Assembly: GCA_024529925.1 (NCBI GenBank) | Contig: JAFEUB010000846.1 | Location: forward strand, 1,983,001-2,047,000 | From: Ophthalmolycus amberensis | Taxonomy: Eukaryota; Chordata; Actinopteri; Perciformes; Zoarcidae | Length of the DNA stretch: 64,000 nt | Direction of reading: 5' to 3' | In this document: one piece after another, positions 24,537-38,672 of the stretch | Layout: every line of letters starts with the position of its first letter | How positions within the stretch are numbered: position 1 is the stretch's first letter | The notes under the pieces: model-generated | What the model saw: the letters and a program-made list of their open reading frames with translations, nothing else | Told to the model about the DNA's origin: nothing | Databases searched by the model: none | Position numbers and translations under genes: made by a program

Positions 24537-25200
24537 CTGGAAAAGGTGATTTCCAGAGATGAGTTGACTGCGTTTGCTCTTTGGAGCAGTACACCTGCCC
24601 ATCCCAGCCATTGGAGAGAGCCCAGTGCTGGTAGCCTTCCATGGGGATCAAGGCTTCGTGCCTCGGTTCGGGATGGGCACTGATACTGGGCACCACAGAC
24701 ATGTCGAGGTATCCAGGGACAGCCTGATACGAACTGGCGAAGCTCGGGTAGAAGGCAAACTCTTTCGCCCTGGTAGACAGTTCTTCCGCGGGCAGCGCAG
24801 TGCTGGGCTCGGCATATTTCTCTGCGGGGTGGTACGAGCAAGGCTTCTGCTGCAAGTTCACGTTGTGCGAATGAGATAATCTACAGCCGTAATATGGGTT
24901 TCCAAAAGGATAGCCGTAGCTCAAAGATGCACTGGACGACGTTTGAGGAGCGGGACACTGCCGACCGGTGTCTGGAGAGGAAATATCCGAGTAGACGGAG
25001 CCCTGGTGGGTCGCTATGGTGCCAGAATGTCGTCCTAGTGCGGGGTGCGACATCAAGTCCCGGCAGTGGGTCGCAGGGCAATTACCGCTCAGTCCCTCCA
25101 TTGTTTGGCTTTTATTCTGGTTATTTTCATTCGGGCTTTTTTCATAAACGTACATCAAGGTGTCCGCCCAGCGTGGATGCAGAACCAGCGAAGTCGTCAT
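24537..25200 (-). CDS. hoxc13a: hoxc13a exon 1
   Basis: First coding exon of hoxc13a, the most 5' gene of the cluster. It encodes a group-13 homeodomain transcription factor acting in the nucleus, known in vertebrates for terminal axis, appendage and epidermal-appendage roles. The start is the ATG at 25200, giving MTTSLVLHPRWADTLMYVYE as in Hoxc13. The HoxA13_N-type domain covers most of the exon. Recognisable blocks are CPATHCRDLMSHPALGRHSG (41-60), YGYPFGNPYYGC (95-106), KEFAFYPSFASSYQAVPGYLD (about 146-166) and GYQHWALSNGWDGQVYC (189-205). The exon has 221 codons plus one base. Joined to exon 2, it gives 921 nt including the stop codon (306 aa). The close resemblance to the teleost Hoxc13a N-terminus supports HoxCa rather than HoxCb. 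Confidence 0.97.
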
Positions 25201-25326
25201 ATCAGGGGCTGCCGATGCTTTTTAAAAGTCGACTACTCCAAGACGGACACCTCATTTCCAACTACATTTTACACCACGCGCATGCGCACACGAAGCCCTG
25301 GTGTGTCCACTTCATTATGAATCTGG

Positions 25327-25332
25327 CACGTG
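25327..25332. promoter_or_regulatory. CACGTG E-box upstream of hoxc13a
   Basis: A palindromic CACGTG lies 127 bp upstream of the hoxc13a ATG, within GGCACGTGATA. It corresponds in position to the boxes before hoxc11a and hoxc12a. No convincing TATA box was seen; a TTTTAAAAAG stretch 20-30 bp upstream of the ATG is too close to be one. Confidence 0.45.
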
Positions 25333-28300
25333 ATATGCTAACAAGTCCTACGCGACCGGGCTTGTGAGTTGGGCAGAGCAGCCCTTTAAAGACCCACTGC
25401 CTCACATATCACAGTTCTTTCTTGCAGAATATCGAGTCATCATTGGTTTAAATCACTGAGACCCACAACCTTAAAGGGGAGTTTGGATACTTGCAAGATT
25501 GGGGCAAAGGGAAATAACCTGTGAAATGTGGCCGATTCCGAGGACAGCCAGAGAATATGATAGCATATGATGCATGTCACCGTACATGGAAAATAAAAAA
25601 TGAAGGCATTTTTGATTACACCTTTGAACATAATCTTTCAACTTGCTTCCTGTTGTTTTGGTGCACACACTTTATGTTTCACTTGGTGAAAGCTATGTTC
25701 CGGTTGAGGTTTAAGTATTATTACTTATTAAATGTAATAATAATGAATATAAAATGATTCAATTTGGAATCCCTGGTCTGCAGTCCATGTAATGTCTATC
25801 GTCACAAAGTACGCATTAACAAATACAGAGCTATCAGATCAAATGTGTCTTCATCCTCCTATCAAGACTTCTTTTTCGAAGGACACATTTCCTTTAAACC
25901 CGTATACAACTGCCACTGGTCACCTCATAACATGCTGAGATGAGAATCTGGGACTAGTTGTGGACATGTTCCAGTAGGGCATAATATTTATGTTTATTAA
26001 TAATGTTACCTTTTAGAGATTGATATTGGAGCGTAAAATAGCAGATTATAACGTTTGCATGACGTGGTTATTTTGTATTAATCAGTCAGGTTGAAACAAT
26101 ATATATTTTGTATCTATAGGTTATGCTTGTTTTGTGTGGTACAACCAGACATTTTAGTATTGTCAAAGTTGAATGTGTTGAATGAGTGCCATTGCACCTC
26201 GGCATTAACAGCCACAGGACGAAGTGAACGCTATTCCAGGTAAGATACCGTCATTGTAAATTACCTTTCAGAAGTTAGTGTGTCTTTCATTTAAAGATAT
26301 AATTACAAAAGTCACCCACATTGAATGATAGCTGCCTTTAGCGTTGTTCAATGTTGATATGGTTGGAGTAAAGATACGTTCTGTCGCAGTACTCCATGAG
26401 ACCTAAAATATTTTTGGGCCATAAAGTGACCACTAAAATGACCATCAAACGACTCTATGTGATGTTTCTATTCATTCATAACATAGCTACAAGTGGATGC
26501 TGACGCTCCCAGGCACAAATAACAACAATGGGCGGTTTTCAGGACTTTGTGTACAGACCTTATATTCAACGAGCCACCATAGAAATGCGGTCCTATATTT
26601 GTCCCTGGAATTCTTCCGCCGCAAATTTACTCACATCCTCTTTCTGAATTGAAGAACTGGCCACCAGCTAACGCTTTCTTCTAAATCGATAACGCCATTT
26701 AGTTAATCTCGTCACCAGGCGCCGTAATCACAACAGTTGAGGATCTTACATATTCCTCTCATCTTCTTTAAAATAAATCTGGGTTAATGTTTATAATGTG
26801 ACAGTGTTTTTGAGGTTCAAATATTACCGATGGTATAGGGCCACATAATGTCGATAAAATACTTTTTTGTGAGGCCTAACCCATGAGTCACTCATAAAGC
26901 AAGCTACAAGCTGCCCTAGTTTATCAACATTTTTGCACTGCTGAGTTGCCTTAGGAATAATCAGGCCACCATTGAGTATGAGGAAGCTAGACCCCTGTCC
27001 TTCGTCGGACAGGGACTAGTTATATTGTCTCAAGGAACTTACAACTACGAAGGGCTCATCCAAACGGCAGCTGCACGGAAGTCCAAGGTCAAGGTAAAAA
27101 AACGCAGACAAACAGGGTCGTAATCAGAGTCTAGACAGACAAGAATGAACTTCACACTATAGAGTATGCATGCAAACTAGGTGTTATTTAGAGACCCTTA
27201 CTCTAAAATATCTGCTGTGTGTGAAGAGAGAGGGCTCCAAATAATCCCTCGTGGTTCTTTTTGTTTTTCAAGGATCAGGAATTTGACAGCTTTTACGCTG
27301 AAGGAAACCGGGTCCTTCGAAACGAACTATTCCATGAAAGATCAGACTTCAGAAGATTACGTCCTCTTCAGTTTATGAATGATAGCATGCTATTTTTAGT
27401 TCGGTTCATTTTGTTTTCCCTCAGCCTAAATTCGACATTATGCACAAATATTTTGTAGGCTATAGTAAATGTTTCCGCTCGTGGGAGACATGGATGTTGC
27501 AGCGTTAGTAAACAGGCGGCACAGTCTCCGGGACAGTTGAAGCTGTGACATTTAGAAAGAAAATGCTATAATTTGATTCAGTTCCTTATGTTGTAATAAC
27601 CACAATTCACACACCAAGCCTGCCGGTGTTCTCCAAAACTGAGTCTGAACGACGTTTTTGTACATATTCTATAAATATGTACATATATAAATACATGTTA
27701 ATCATTGAAACTAAAAAGAAAAAGTAAAAGCTTAAATATATATATATATTGGGACAACTACAGAATTCATAATAAAGTATCTTTTCTTTTTAGCTTTTGA
27801 AAGAAGTAACATAATTATTATACAGTTATATTTTCAGCAAATAAATGATTACCTTAACATTACATATTCAAGCGCATGGCGCATTTACACCACACAAGAT
27901 GTGCACTGCACTAAGACACCAGCGGCCCAACCTTAAACCATATGCCAGCAACGATAGTTTAGCGTGTAGCCTGTCGAAAACACAACCTGCAAAACAAATA
28001 TTCACAATTCATTCTATCAGATATCATACTTTTAACTTCCATCTTTCCACACCAGTGGGCAAGTTGTACAGGTGGATTCTTCAAGGACGAACATTATTTT
28101 TTCAAGTTTACCATTGCAGGGCTGTTTTAAATGTAACGTTGGCTTCTAAACTACATAACAATATGATACTTAATAATATAATTTGCATATTGGTGGCTAA
28201 ATACTTTAGCACTGTTCGAGATAGCCAATTGATATGAAAGTTGATATTTTCTCGCCCATAATCCAACCTAAACTTTATCCGAGGGAACATGTGTCTGTAA

Positions 28301-31300
28301 ATCTTAAATTGGTACTGAAATATAATTAATTAGCTTGGTTTGAATTTTAATTTAGTTACCATAAAGTACAACAATTCCAACAACTCAACCAGCAATGAGC
28401 ATGGGCGAAAGGACAAATAATATGATATAGTGGTGTGGCTGTCAGTATTATTTAACTAAATTATTCAAATTAAACCGAATTCCAACACCGTAAGGTAAAA
28501 TGCTAAAACTGTAATCATGCATCATTGAAACAACATAGAATGCGCCAACACAGACTAAATGGTTTTATAAGAATGCAATATAAAAACTGCTGCAGTGTCA
28601 GTTCTAGTGCATTTGTAAGTGTTTAAAACGTCATGGTGGTGGACTGGTTTTTACTCTGTATACAGTTTATAGTGGAACTTCATTGCAAATGCATCCTGTT
28701 GGCCACTTTCAAAAAGATTTTTCTTAAAAAGCCTAAAATATTCTGCCAGGTATTCTTCTCCGCTGCGGTTTCACTTATTTCAGGATTTGTTAATTGAAAA
28801 GACTATCAATATCTTGACAACCAGCCATAATGTGCTGCTGTAAATATCTTGACAAGCAGACATCATGTACAGTCCCTGTCAGACGGAGAAAGAGCCCAAC
28901 TGATGCGGTTTGTGGGGGAGGGGAGAGCATCCATCCCCATACCAATACTGCTTACCTGCGGCTTCCACTCTCAGGAACTGACTGCACGTGCACATGACTG
29001 AGCCAATGATCATATCTATGCAGAATAAGCTTACACAGTTCATGTGTAGAATATTATTTTGATCCTGCAATACAATGTTATAGTGCTCCATCATCCCAAT
29101 GATTTCAAAATCGTATATATATCTCGTAATCACATAACTTAAAGAACTAATGGAAACATATAGGTTAAACGCCGACAAAAATACAATACTCTTACTAGTC
29201 AAACATTATCTCACCGGTTTTGAGAATGCTGCAAATCCTTGGGGGATACAAAATCTTTCAGGAGGCGATGTGGCGTTCCAAGAATGTGTTGAGAGCTTGC
29301 AGGTAGAGTGCCATGCATGCTGGAATCAGGTTGCGTTTATGTTTACGAGTTTTCAGCGAGCTTCAGGCTTAGCTTTGAGATAAAATGTTTTATAATCAAA
29401 GTTACCCAAGTGGTAAATTCACTGAAAAGTGGACGATGTCAACCTAAATAACCAAACAGATCGGCACACTAGTGGGCTATAAAGGCCAACAGTCCAAGTG
29501 CACTTTCAAAATGATGATTTGAAGATGTCAAACCTAATGGAATAAACTTTGGACTCATTAAGTGTTTGAACTATGGACAAAAATTGGACCGTATAGTGCA
29601 CAAATCTCACAGTAAATAAAGACTGGTGCTCTTTTGGAACTGGAAGTTGTGCGTGTAACTCATGAGCTCCTGGTCTCGCGCATTACATGTATTTTGCATT
29701 AACGGTTATGTTAATGCTTCATTTTCCAACAAAACTTTTAATGTTCGCTTCCTTTTAGCAAGTCATACTGCTGTATGTTGTGACTGTGCATATACATTGG
29801 CGCAAGTGTGTTTGTCTGTGTGTAAAAGAAAGTGGGTAGTTGTTTAGCGGACTGGAGGGACAGCAGAACAGTCAATGTATGAGAACATTCCTACAAAACT
29901 AAAACAGCATCTCATTCTGGTGTTTTCCTGTTCAGTCATGGCTTTAATTTACGATCAAAAACGTTGAGGAAAGCCAAGACCACTGGAATTCTGTGCCAGC
30001 AGTCAGGGCACAGGAAGTCATGCGACTGTGAAGAAAATACTAAATCTAGTATGTTTGTGCGTAACAAACATAGGCTACTAGATTGGCTTTACAATTAGAC
30101 AGAGACATTTAGAAACAACCGTTAACATGCGTAAATAGAGGGAATATTTCAGCTCGCACCAAGATTTACGCATTGTTTGCGCATTTCTCACAGGATCTTG
30201 CTGCGCATGAGCACATTTTAAAATGCAGATCCAACACGGATGCATTACATGACTTGTATCGACATGAAAACAGAGCAGTAAGCCTTCAAGGAAAAAAGAA
30301 GAAGATATATTACAACAGTGTAAACATGGTGTCATTGGAAATTAGCTTAAAGTATTCGTGAAACGACATACAGTGAATAGAAGACACAATAGTGTCGACT
30401 TTAAGTCCACAGAGATGTGGGGGGTAAACCCCCCCTTACAGTCACTTTACAAACCAACACCTTCTTATACATGTGACACGGACTTCACACACAGACGTAC
30501 AGTGCAGCATCTATTAGAGCAGAGGCCTTAATCTCTGAAATTCATTAGATTTCTGTTCATGTCGGTGGATTGTTTCTGTATGATAATCCATCTTTTTACT
30601 TGCACTGATAATATACAATAGTCTACATTTGTTGTAGGCTGATGGAAAGTCAAGCATGAAAAATACGACCTACGCCACAGTTTAGGGCTAATTTATCTAG
30701 GATTTGACTCGTTTAACCTCACCCAGAGCGGGTAGATGAAGATGGCTGTGGCTTAACCGCAAAATAAAGTAGGCCATGCCGAGCCGCAGCTGGAGTACAG
30801 AGGACAGGCTGGCAGACCACCACTAGAGTCAGGCCACAGTGTTTACAAAATACAACATGGCTTGAACGCAGTTTGATGCTGTGTGCTTATCATTTTGTTA
30901 TTAAACTGTTAGTGGTTCATTACGCAAGATTTTCACTAAATTTGAGAGGAAGATATATCTTTACGCGTCATGTTTGCAACGCAACGTGTAGTTTTCACAC
31001 TTGTGGAAAAAAACCCGGTGAACTGTGATTAAATCAGGAAAAGGACTAGAGTACAACACTAGTGTATTCTCGAGAATTTCAACATTTGCAGAATGTCGCA
31101 CAATTAAAAACAACTGACTATATTAAAAGCGCGATCATATAAGTCAATATAAGCATCTGCACGGGTGTTTTAATTTGCGTGTAATTACAATTTATGTACA
31201 ACAATGGACTAGAAGTTTAGACAATAAAGTATATTTTAGAATTTATTCATGGGCAAAGTGGGAAATGCACGGCGCCATGAGATAATAAGCATCTGTGACG

Positions 31301-33897
31301 CACCGTCACTAAATGAGCGTGAGGCAAAATATGTTTTATTCCACTTTTTGACAGAAGTTACTTCATTAAGATATATTTATTCATAATAATATTATACCAC
31401 AAGTCATGTCTGGTCATGTTGTAGGCTTTAGCCTGTCCTGTCTGATCTCTGAATATATATTTAGAATACTTGTAATGTGGTCAATACGTCCCGCAGTTAA
31501 TTATTATTTCTTCTGCTGCAGTCTGGTTGGTAAACTGGCGAGAACGCAGACAAAATAAATACACAGTTGGACACGTCTTGCTGGAAGTCCAAGTTCAAGT
31601 TAAGAGAGGCGGTCGCTCCATCCGTCCAGACAGCAAAACAAAAGACACACACGTTCATCATTAATCATCTCACTTCTTCCGTCACAGAATAAAGCGCTTC
31701 AAACTTTCTGTCGATTTCAGACTATGCAGGCTAAACCGAAGACACCAAACATGTCTGCAAGTATATTTTAAAATGTGTTATGCTTCGATGAAACAGAGAT
31801 CTTTGTGGAACTATTGATGAGGATGTATTTCTAGAAATGAGTTTGAAAATAGAAAGGTCTTTGAGGCTGAACTTGTATATTTTAAATGCGATTATAAGTC
31901 ATTATGAATTGATTAAACTCGGCCATTAAGACACTAATGCGATTCTTGAAGGGCACATCATTTACAATCGGGAGCTTTAGGCAAACTGTGGGAGGAAAGT
32001 AAATCCTCTGGAAATGTCAATCGTGTATCAAAATAATAATCTTCAAGGGTATCTTCCTGAATCTTGACGCTTGCGTTACAGGGCAATATTTCCACGCCAC
32101 TTAATGTGTATTACTAGCCTCCAACTGCAGTTTTCAAAACGTTCACAAATAGCAAATGTGTCAAAAGGACATGCGCAATGGATATTTGTGAGCTTAACAC
32201 ACCGCTATATCCTCTCATGAGATACTCTTTCGCCAATGTTGTTCAACAAAAACACTTTCTGAAGACAAACAATAGCCCTAGCATATTAAAGGGAAAAGTA
32301 TATCAGTTTTGAATCTTGGCTAAAGGTTGATTTTGTGCAAAAATGAACGAACTTCACTTGCACGCACTGCAGATCCCTAAAATTACTAAAATCATTAAAA
32401 GTGAAACAAATGACCTTTTGTTCCTCAAATCATCTTGTAGATCTATGATACGTACATTTTCCCTTTACATTACCAATATTTGAATGTACTTTAATGATCT
32501 TTACGATGTATGAACATCCTGTATAGAATGTAGGCGACATTACATATACGTAAAGATGAAACTTATGGAATACACTATAATATAAGCTATATTACTTGCA
32601 TCATTACAAAGTGTAGATTCTGAATTTGATGTACAGAATAGAAAACAGGTAGCCAACTGTATTTGGTAGAGGCCAATGGTTTATTTATAGTCAACACTGT
32701 GAAGTACACTTTCAAATACACAAATACTAAACACCACACCAAATTTAAAAAACGGGTAAATTTACAGAAAGCGATTTAGGGACAAGAGGAAGCAGTTAAA
32801 AATAAATGTAAAATGTCTGAGATCGACCCGGTTTTCTTCAGAAGAATGCGTTTGTGAACTTCTGCAGTCTCAAATAGCTTGTGCTTAATATATAATACTA
32901 ATTAAATATTATACATTTAATGAGGACAGAATAGTACAAGTAGGGAATCTTATTTTAATAAACACATCTTAACAGACTCCTCGTGAAAAAAAACCCCATG
33001 TATTTAAATGTGCACAAGACTCAATGAGAGTGATCATTTCCTGTATGTGGACTTAAAAGTGGAATGAAGTATAACCTTTCTCCACATGGTCTAAATGTAT
33101 TAGACATTTGACTAAGCCGATAAACATGACTGGCTGAAGGTTTTTTTGGCTCATAAAGCAATAGCAAAGATCAATTCGTCAATATTTTTCAAATCCCAGA
33201 AATCTCATTTATAACCTTAATCCAGGTCACAACAGTTTACTGTCCCACAAAAACAAATTAAAGGTTTAGCAACCTAAGCTTGAGATGAATCAAAGACAGA
33301 TTGGAAAACCACAGAGGAATCGTGCCTGCAGTCTGAACTACAATTATTTTTAAACTTATTTTTGCGCATGGCCTATAATGAACGGAGATGGATTGATAGG
33401 CCAACGAGGCAGATTGTGCATCGACTCAGATTAGTGCGGGTTCACCTGTGCCAGTGTATTGCACACATGACGAGCAAGACCGAGTTCAAGTTCAAAGTCA
33501 CTGTGCTCAGACAGAGCTGGGTGTGATCAGGAGAGGACACCCCTCACCTCTCTCACCTCATGAACCCTTAAAACAGGCGCAGTTTGCATAAACGGGGTCC
33601 AAATCAGATACTGTAGAAATAGCCGAGACTCCCATTCTACCTGTGAGCCAACAAGGAAACTGTGAATGTTATCAACCTCTCCAGAGCGGATTAGTTACTG
33701 ACAAAAAGTCAAGCATTCATTTATTTTAATGGACCTGCTTTACTCTCATCAGTGAATAAAAGTGCTCCTCCATCATGTTGGCTGCATGATAACGCTCTTT
33801 ATCGACGCTGCGCTGAATTGCGTAGGTTATTGATGTCTTTGTTGTTTTGAGTCTGAATGACATCATACTTTGCGATTCCCCTTCCTCTGGCTAAGGA

Positions 33898-33913
33898 GGG
33901 GGGGGGGGGGGGG
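33898..33913. repeat. G16 homopolymer
   Basis: 16 consecutive G residues after AAGGA. Such homopolymers are prone to length change and assembly error. Confidence 0.95.
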
Positions 33914-36900
33914 CAACAAAACATCGGTTTCAAATCCATTTCTAATTCAAGTGTTGGTGTTCTAATCCAACCCAAACATTTTTAAATGCATTGTTCACTG
34001 CAGAATAGGACGTGAAACAGTCTGACGTCATCCTCTGAATCATTAATATTCATATGAATCTGAAGTCATTCAAAAAGACGCGAATTAAGGCAAGAAAGAC
34101 AAATTAAATCAAAATTCAGTTTGCAGGATAACAATCATTAAATTAATTAACATTTAAAGAATCCCACATCTGATTTTGAAACTTGTATCCCGGCTGCTCC
34201 ATGTTTTATATTTTGTTGTTGGGGTTTTTAAAAAGATGTGCATGTTTTTTTCTCTCTGAATTATTCTATAAAGAACACTTAAAAACAAACCAGCACTTTT
34301 ATTAACATATTGAGAGGAGTAACAGGCCGATGAAAAACCACATTCTCTCACTTTTTCTTCCTGCGTGGGATTTTATAGAGAAGCCAAAACAACTCCAAAA
34401 TTCCGGACCCTGACTTGTGCTACTGCATCACCAGAAAAGTGCATCGGCGATCCAGAGCTTTAATTAATTTGCTATTTAATTGCATAATTAACGATTGAAG
34501 GGGCTGTAAAATAATCCGCATCGGTAAAATATTAAATGTGTGAGAGGGTTTTACATGTGATATGGCAATATATCCGAGAAAGATGCGTACAAATGAATGT
34601 GCAACATCGAGCCATATTGATCGTGTTTCACTTGTTGACCAACAAAGCGGAGAACACCACAAAACAAAATGTGTTTAATGTCAAATTAAATCAGATACAG
34701 GCCTAACCTATAAACCAGAATGTTTGAAAAGAAATCAAGCGATTGAGCTGATGTTCGAAAAAAATAAATAAAAACTTTATTTGTAGTGGCAAAATACAAG
34801 TCAAAATAATAAACACATGGAAGATTGATATTCATCATTGAATCTTTACAATATATTTACATAACATTAGATATACATACTCCAAAAAAAGTGCAGACAT
34901 TCATTTATGAAGGAAATCATTGTTCTCCATTTTGAGAAGCTAAACATGAGCGTATCCTTTTATTTTTACAAAAACTGCTAAATGACTGGTGTGTTTATTC
35001 GCAGATCAAACTGTAATCTAATATATTAACATTTGTGCAGCAAACAAAATAGCTAACCCAGAGCAGCTGCACACTTTGATGCAAAGGACATGCAGAGATT
35101 TAATCAAAGTACTTCACATTCAAACATTCAAATTACAATGTGAACACTAACTGGAGAGTAAATGCATCTTTAAGCCAGGAAGTAGATAAAATATTCGAAT
35201 AAATCATTTGATTTTTCAAACTAAATGCTGTTGGTCAGAACACCTCGTATGCATAACTTCCATAAATGCTTCTCTTAAGCTTTGACTGTTGTGGACTCCT
35301 GGAAATATATTGAGGAATATTTGTTCATGACTTTGTTTAAGGTCAAAGTAAACACAAAAAGACCATTTGGTTAGTCATTTCTAGCTGAATTTGGCCAAGA
35401 ATCATGGGGAAGTCCGTTCCAAGAGCTGGTAGAGATATTAAAAGTATTTCAATGTTCAGAAATCCAACCTCACCATATAAACTGCAATTAAATGACTGAC
35501 CTAAACCTACAGATTGAATGGACTGCGAGGCAATGGCTCCTAAAGCCGAGAAACTGTTTGGGTGCAATTTTAAGCTGGAGCCATGTGCGGCCCTCGGGCT
35601 GCTATGGCATCACTGTTTTAAACCATTCAGAGCTGCTGCAGTGCGACAGTTGTTGTCAGTGCCGTTCTTTACTGCAGTAATGCCAAAACTACATCACCTG
35701 AAACGGTATACTGGAAACGTTATTTTTGAAGCAGTTGCTTTGAGAATCTTAAGTGCACACGATGAACTTCTTTGATGCAGCCATGAACCATCCTTTCTGT
35801 ATTTTTAAAGATTATTATTTATTTACTTATTTGGTGGAGTCTTTCACCAAATGTCATTCTGACAGATCTTAAGAAGCAATAGACAGTTTTTAAAAATAAT
35901 GTAATTTTTTTTTACTGTATTATCATATTTTTACGAAACCAATATCATTTAGTAGTTAAAGTAAAAGTAGTCATGACATTCTATCCCTCATTAAAATATA
36001 TTCAGTTGTGTACATATTTCATTCACTTTTATGTTGCGTAGGAGAAAAATACAGATTTGTTTTGCAGATCTAATGTCTGTACTTTCTCTGTCCATGCATC
36101 GCGTTAGCAGTGTAATAAACTGAAATGGGGCAACCTACTACCAGAGTAAAATTTTCTGCATTGTTTGAAAAATAGTTTTTCAGATTCGGCACACGACTGA
36201 ATCGTCTGTGAAAAACTAAGGTCTACGTGTTTAAAGCTGCATCTCATCAGCACCGTAATCACACAGCATGTGAATCTAAATGATGCAATTGACCTTTAAA
36301 CTGACTTCATATTGTTAGCGCACTAAAGCCTTACACAAACAGCATAGAGTGTATTTGTATTGTTTCCTGACGTTTCTGCAGCTAAAAATCTACAAATGGA
36401 TACATTGAGGAAAAGAGAACATATTTGTGAATGTAGGTCAAGTGTTCAAAGGAACATCTGTATTGGTTGCTAGAACAAAACTAAAACGAAGGCTTTATTA
36501 TTTTACTCCAAAACCTATGTTTTAATTAAATACTGTGCTACTACATCCAGAACGTGTCGTTCAAATATTTCTGTTATACAGTTTGGTTGATATAATTAAT
36601 AATATGATTTGACTTCGTTGATCTGATGATTTTCTCCCTCTTGTAATGAGTTGCACAAGCATTACATATACAGCACACCACGATGACACAAGTTACTGTT
36701 AAACATCAACATATAAGATCTACATAGAGTCTCACAGGCCTCTCGTTTACACAACAATATGTAAACACTTTGACTTGACTGAGAGCGGTTTGAAGGAGAG
36801 TGAGATACTCAGGGCAGAAAGATTTAGTTTATTTATGCAGAGACAACCGTGTGAGGAATATGTTCTAATAACCACAAGAGAGGAGCTTTTTAAAACCGGA

Positions 36901-37177
36901 TATCTTCCATGTAGAAAAAAAAAAGTGGCAGCCTCTCCACATGATTGTTGATGGCATGAACAGGAAATCCCCGATGGAACAATTTTAATAAAAAGCTAAA
37001 AGTCACATTTTTGTGGTTATTCAGTGTAAGATGGCGCCGTGTCAGCGGCTGCCTGTTGCAGCAGCTCCCCACTGTGTGTTTTAATTTTTAGTCTTTTTTC
37101 ACTCTTTCCCCTCTACTTTTTATTTTTATTTTTCCTTAACGTTTGGTTCTTACGGTCAGACAACGGACTGTAACTTT

Positions 37178-37471
37178 TTGTCAACTTTCTCGTGGCTTTT
37201 CTTCCTGTTTGTAACGGAGAGCCACCAACAAACAATGAGTGGGTCCATTGTTTACTCCCGCGCTCAGCTGCTTGCGCTGAGGAAACCGCTGCCCGGCGCC
37301 AGGCATGAGATCCCGGCGGAGCTACGGAGGAGGGCTCGGGGCTGCAGGTCGGGCGCTAAGCGGAGGGCGAAGAGGAGGAAGTACAAACCTTCGGTACCGG
37401 CGATCATAACGGGGAACGTGAGGTCTTTGGCGAATAAGACGGACGTAACTCGGCGCGCTGGTAAAGACTGA
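37178..37471 (+). pseudogene. LINE ORF 5' segment
   Basis: In-frame start of the LINE polyprotein. A basic, arginine- and lysine-rich stretch (about residues 47-71) is followed by ITGNVRSLANKTD, the typical lead-in to the endonuclease. The frame is then lost around 37440-37460 through a small deletion. The endonuclease continues in another frame, with VKTERDFREC upstream of CFTETWL. Confidence 0.8.
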
Positions 37472-37496
37472 GAGGGACTTCCGTGAGTGCAGCGTC

Positions 37497-38672
37497 ATGT
37501 GTTTCACGGAGACATGGCTGCACGCGGATTTTTCGGATCACAGTGCGTCGCTTCCCGGCTTCAGGACTGTTCGGGCGGACAGAGACGTTGTACAGAGCGG
37601 TAAGAAGAGAGGTGGCGGGATTGCAGTGTATGTGAACGAGAGGTGGTGCAATCCCGACCATGTGTGTGTGACGGAACGCTTCTGTAGCCCGGACATTGAA
37701 CTGTTGGCCGTGGGGATGCGTCCATATTATTTGCCGAGGGAGTTCACGTCCGCCATTGTTGTGGCTGTGTACGTCCCCCCATCAGCTGACGCTGAGGCAG
37801 CAGTGGACACCATCCACTCCACTGTGTCTGGATTGCAGATTCAACATCCTGGTGCGTTTTTGACTATTATGGGAGACTTTAATCACACCAATCTGGATAA
37901 AGCCCTGCCAACGTTCCACCAGTATGTTGACTGCCCCACTCGGAACAATAAAACTCTGGACCTTCTGTATGCTAATGCTAAGGATGCATACAGTGCCACT
38001 GCCCTTCCCCCCCTTGGCAGGTCCGATCACAACCTGATCCTGTTGACACCCAGGTATGTTCCTCTGGTGCAGAGGCTGCCTGTGACCACCAGGACTGTGA
38101 GGAGGTGGTCTCAGGAGGCTATCGACGCCCTGCAGGACTGCTTTGAGTCTACGGAGTGGGATGTGCTTTGTGGACCACACGGGGAGGACCTCAACAGCAT
38201 GACTGACTGTATCACTGAATACATTAAATTCTGCGAACAGACCGCCATTCCATCCCGGACTGTACGATGCTTTCCCAACAATAAACCTTGGATTACCAGT
38301 GACCTGAAAGTTCTTCTTAACAAGAAGAAGGCAGCTTTCAGGTCTGGGGACAGGGAGGAGCTCAGGACAGTCCAGCGTGACCTGAGGATGAAGCTCAGGG
38401 AGTGCAAGGACACCTACAGGAGGAAGCTGGAGGCCAAACTCCAGCAGAACAACGTGACGGAGGTGTGGTCAGGGATGAAGCAGATAACTGGCTTCAAGGT
38501 GGGAGGCAGACAACCAGGGGGCTCCCTGGAGAGGGCCAACGAGCTAAACTGTCACTTCAATAGGTTTAGCTCACAGCCCTCATCTGTCTCCTCCACACAC
38601 CACACCTCCCAAACACCTCCCCCTCCTGTCCCCCCTGGTGAGCTGCATGGACTCAGAGCCCTCCACTTCTAA
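37497..38672 (+). pseudogene. LINE endonuclease domain fragment
   Basis: An exonuclease-endonuclease-phosphatase type domain that nicks target DNA during target-primed reverse transcription. The motifs ETWL (residues 5-8), GGGIAVYVN (39-47), GDFNH (126-130) and RSDHNL (175-180) are all present, so the catalytic Glu, Asp, Asn and His residues are retained. The spacer to the RT is proline- and serine-rich. The frame is lost near 38630, where the RT continues in a different frame. Confidence 0.88.

Larger units (their letters stand above)
25201..37023. other. 5' flank of hoxc13a (no gene or transposon recognised)
   Basis: About 11.8 kb of mostly AT-rich DNA upstream of the last Hox gene. It holds only short, low-quality open frames, a few (TA)n runs (for example near 27738-27750), a G16 homopolymer at 33898-33913 and an ATTCATATGAAT palindrome near 34047. 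Its freedom from recognisable interspersed repeats resembles the Hox cluster interior rather than the DNA beyond 37 kb. Confidence 0.65.

Noticed and set aside
24480..25367. Plus-strand open frames over hoxc13a exon 1, up to 157 codons
   Set aside because: They mirror the strongly biased codons of hoxc13a on the other strand. The product resembles no known protein.
16849..27091. TCAAGGTCA/CCAAGGTCA nuclear-receptor extended half-sites near 16849, 19496 and 27083
   Set aside because: About two such matches are expected by chance in 64 kb, and their spacing shows no pattern.
35492..35775. Two overlapping plus-strand open frames (62 and 85 codons) in the 5' flank
   Set aside because: No recognisable domain, splice signals or Kozak support. 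The length is within chance for this region.
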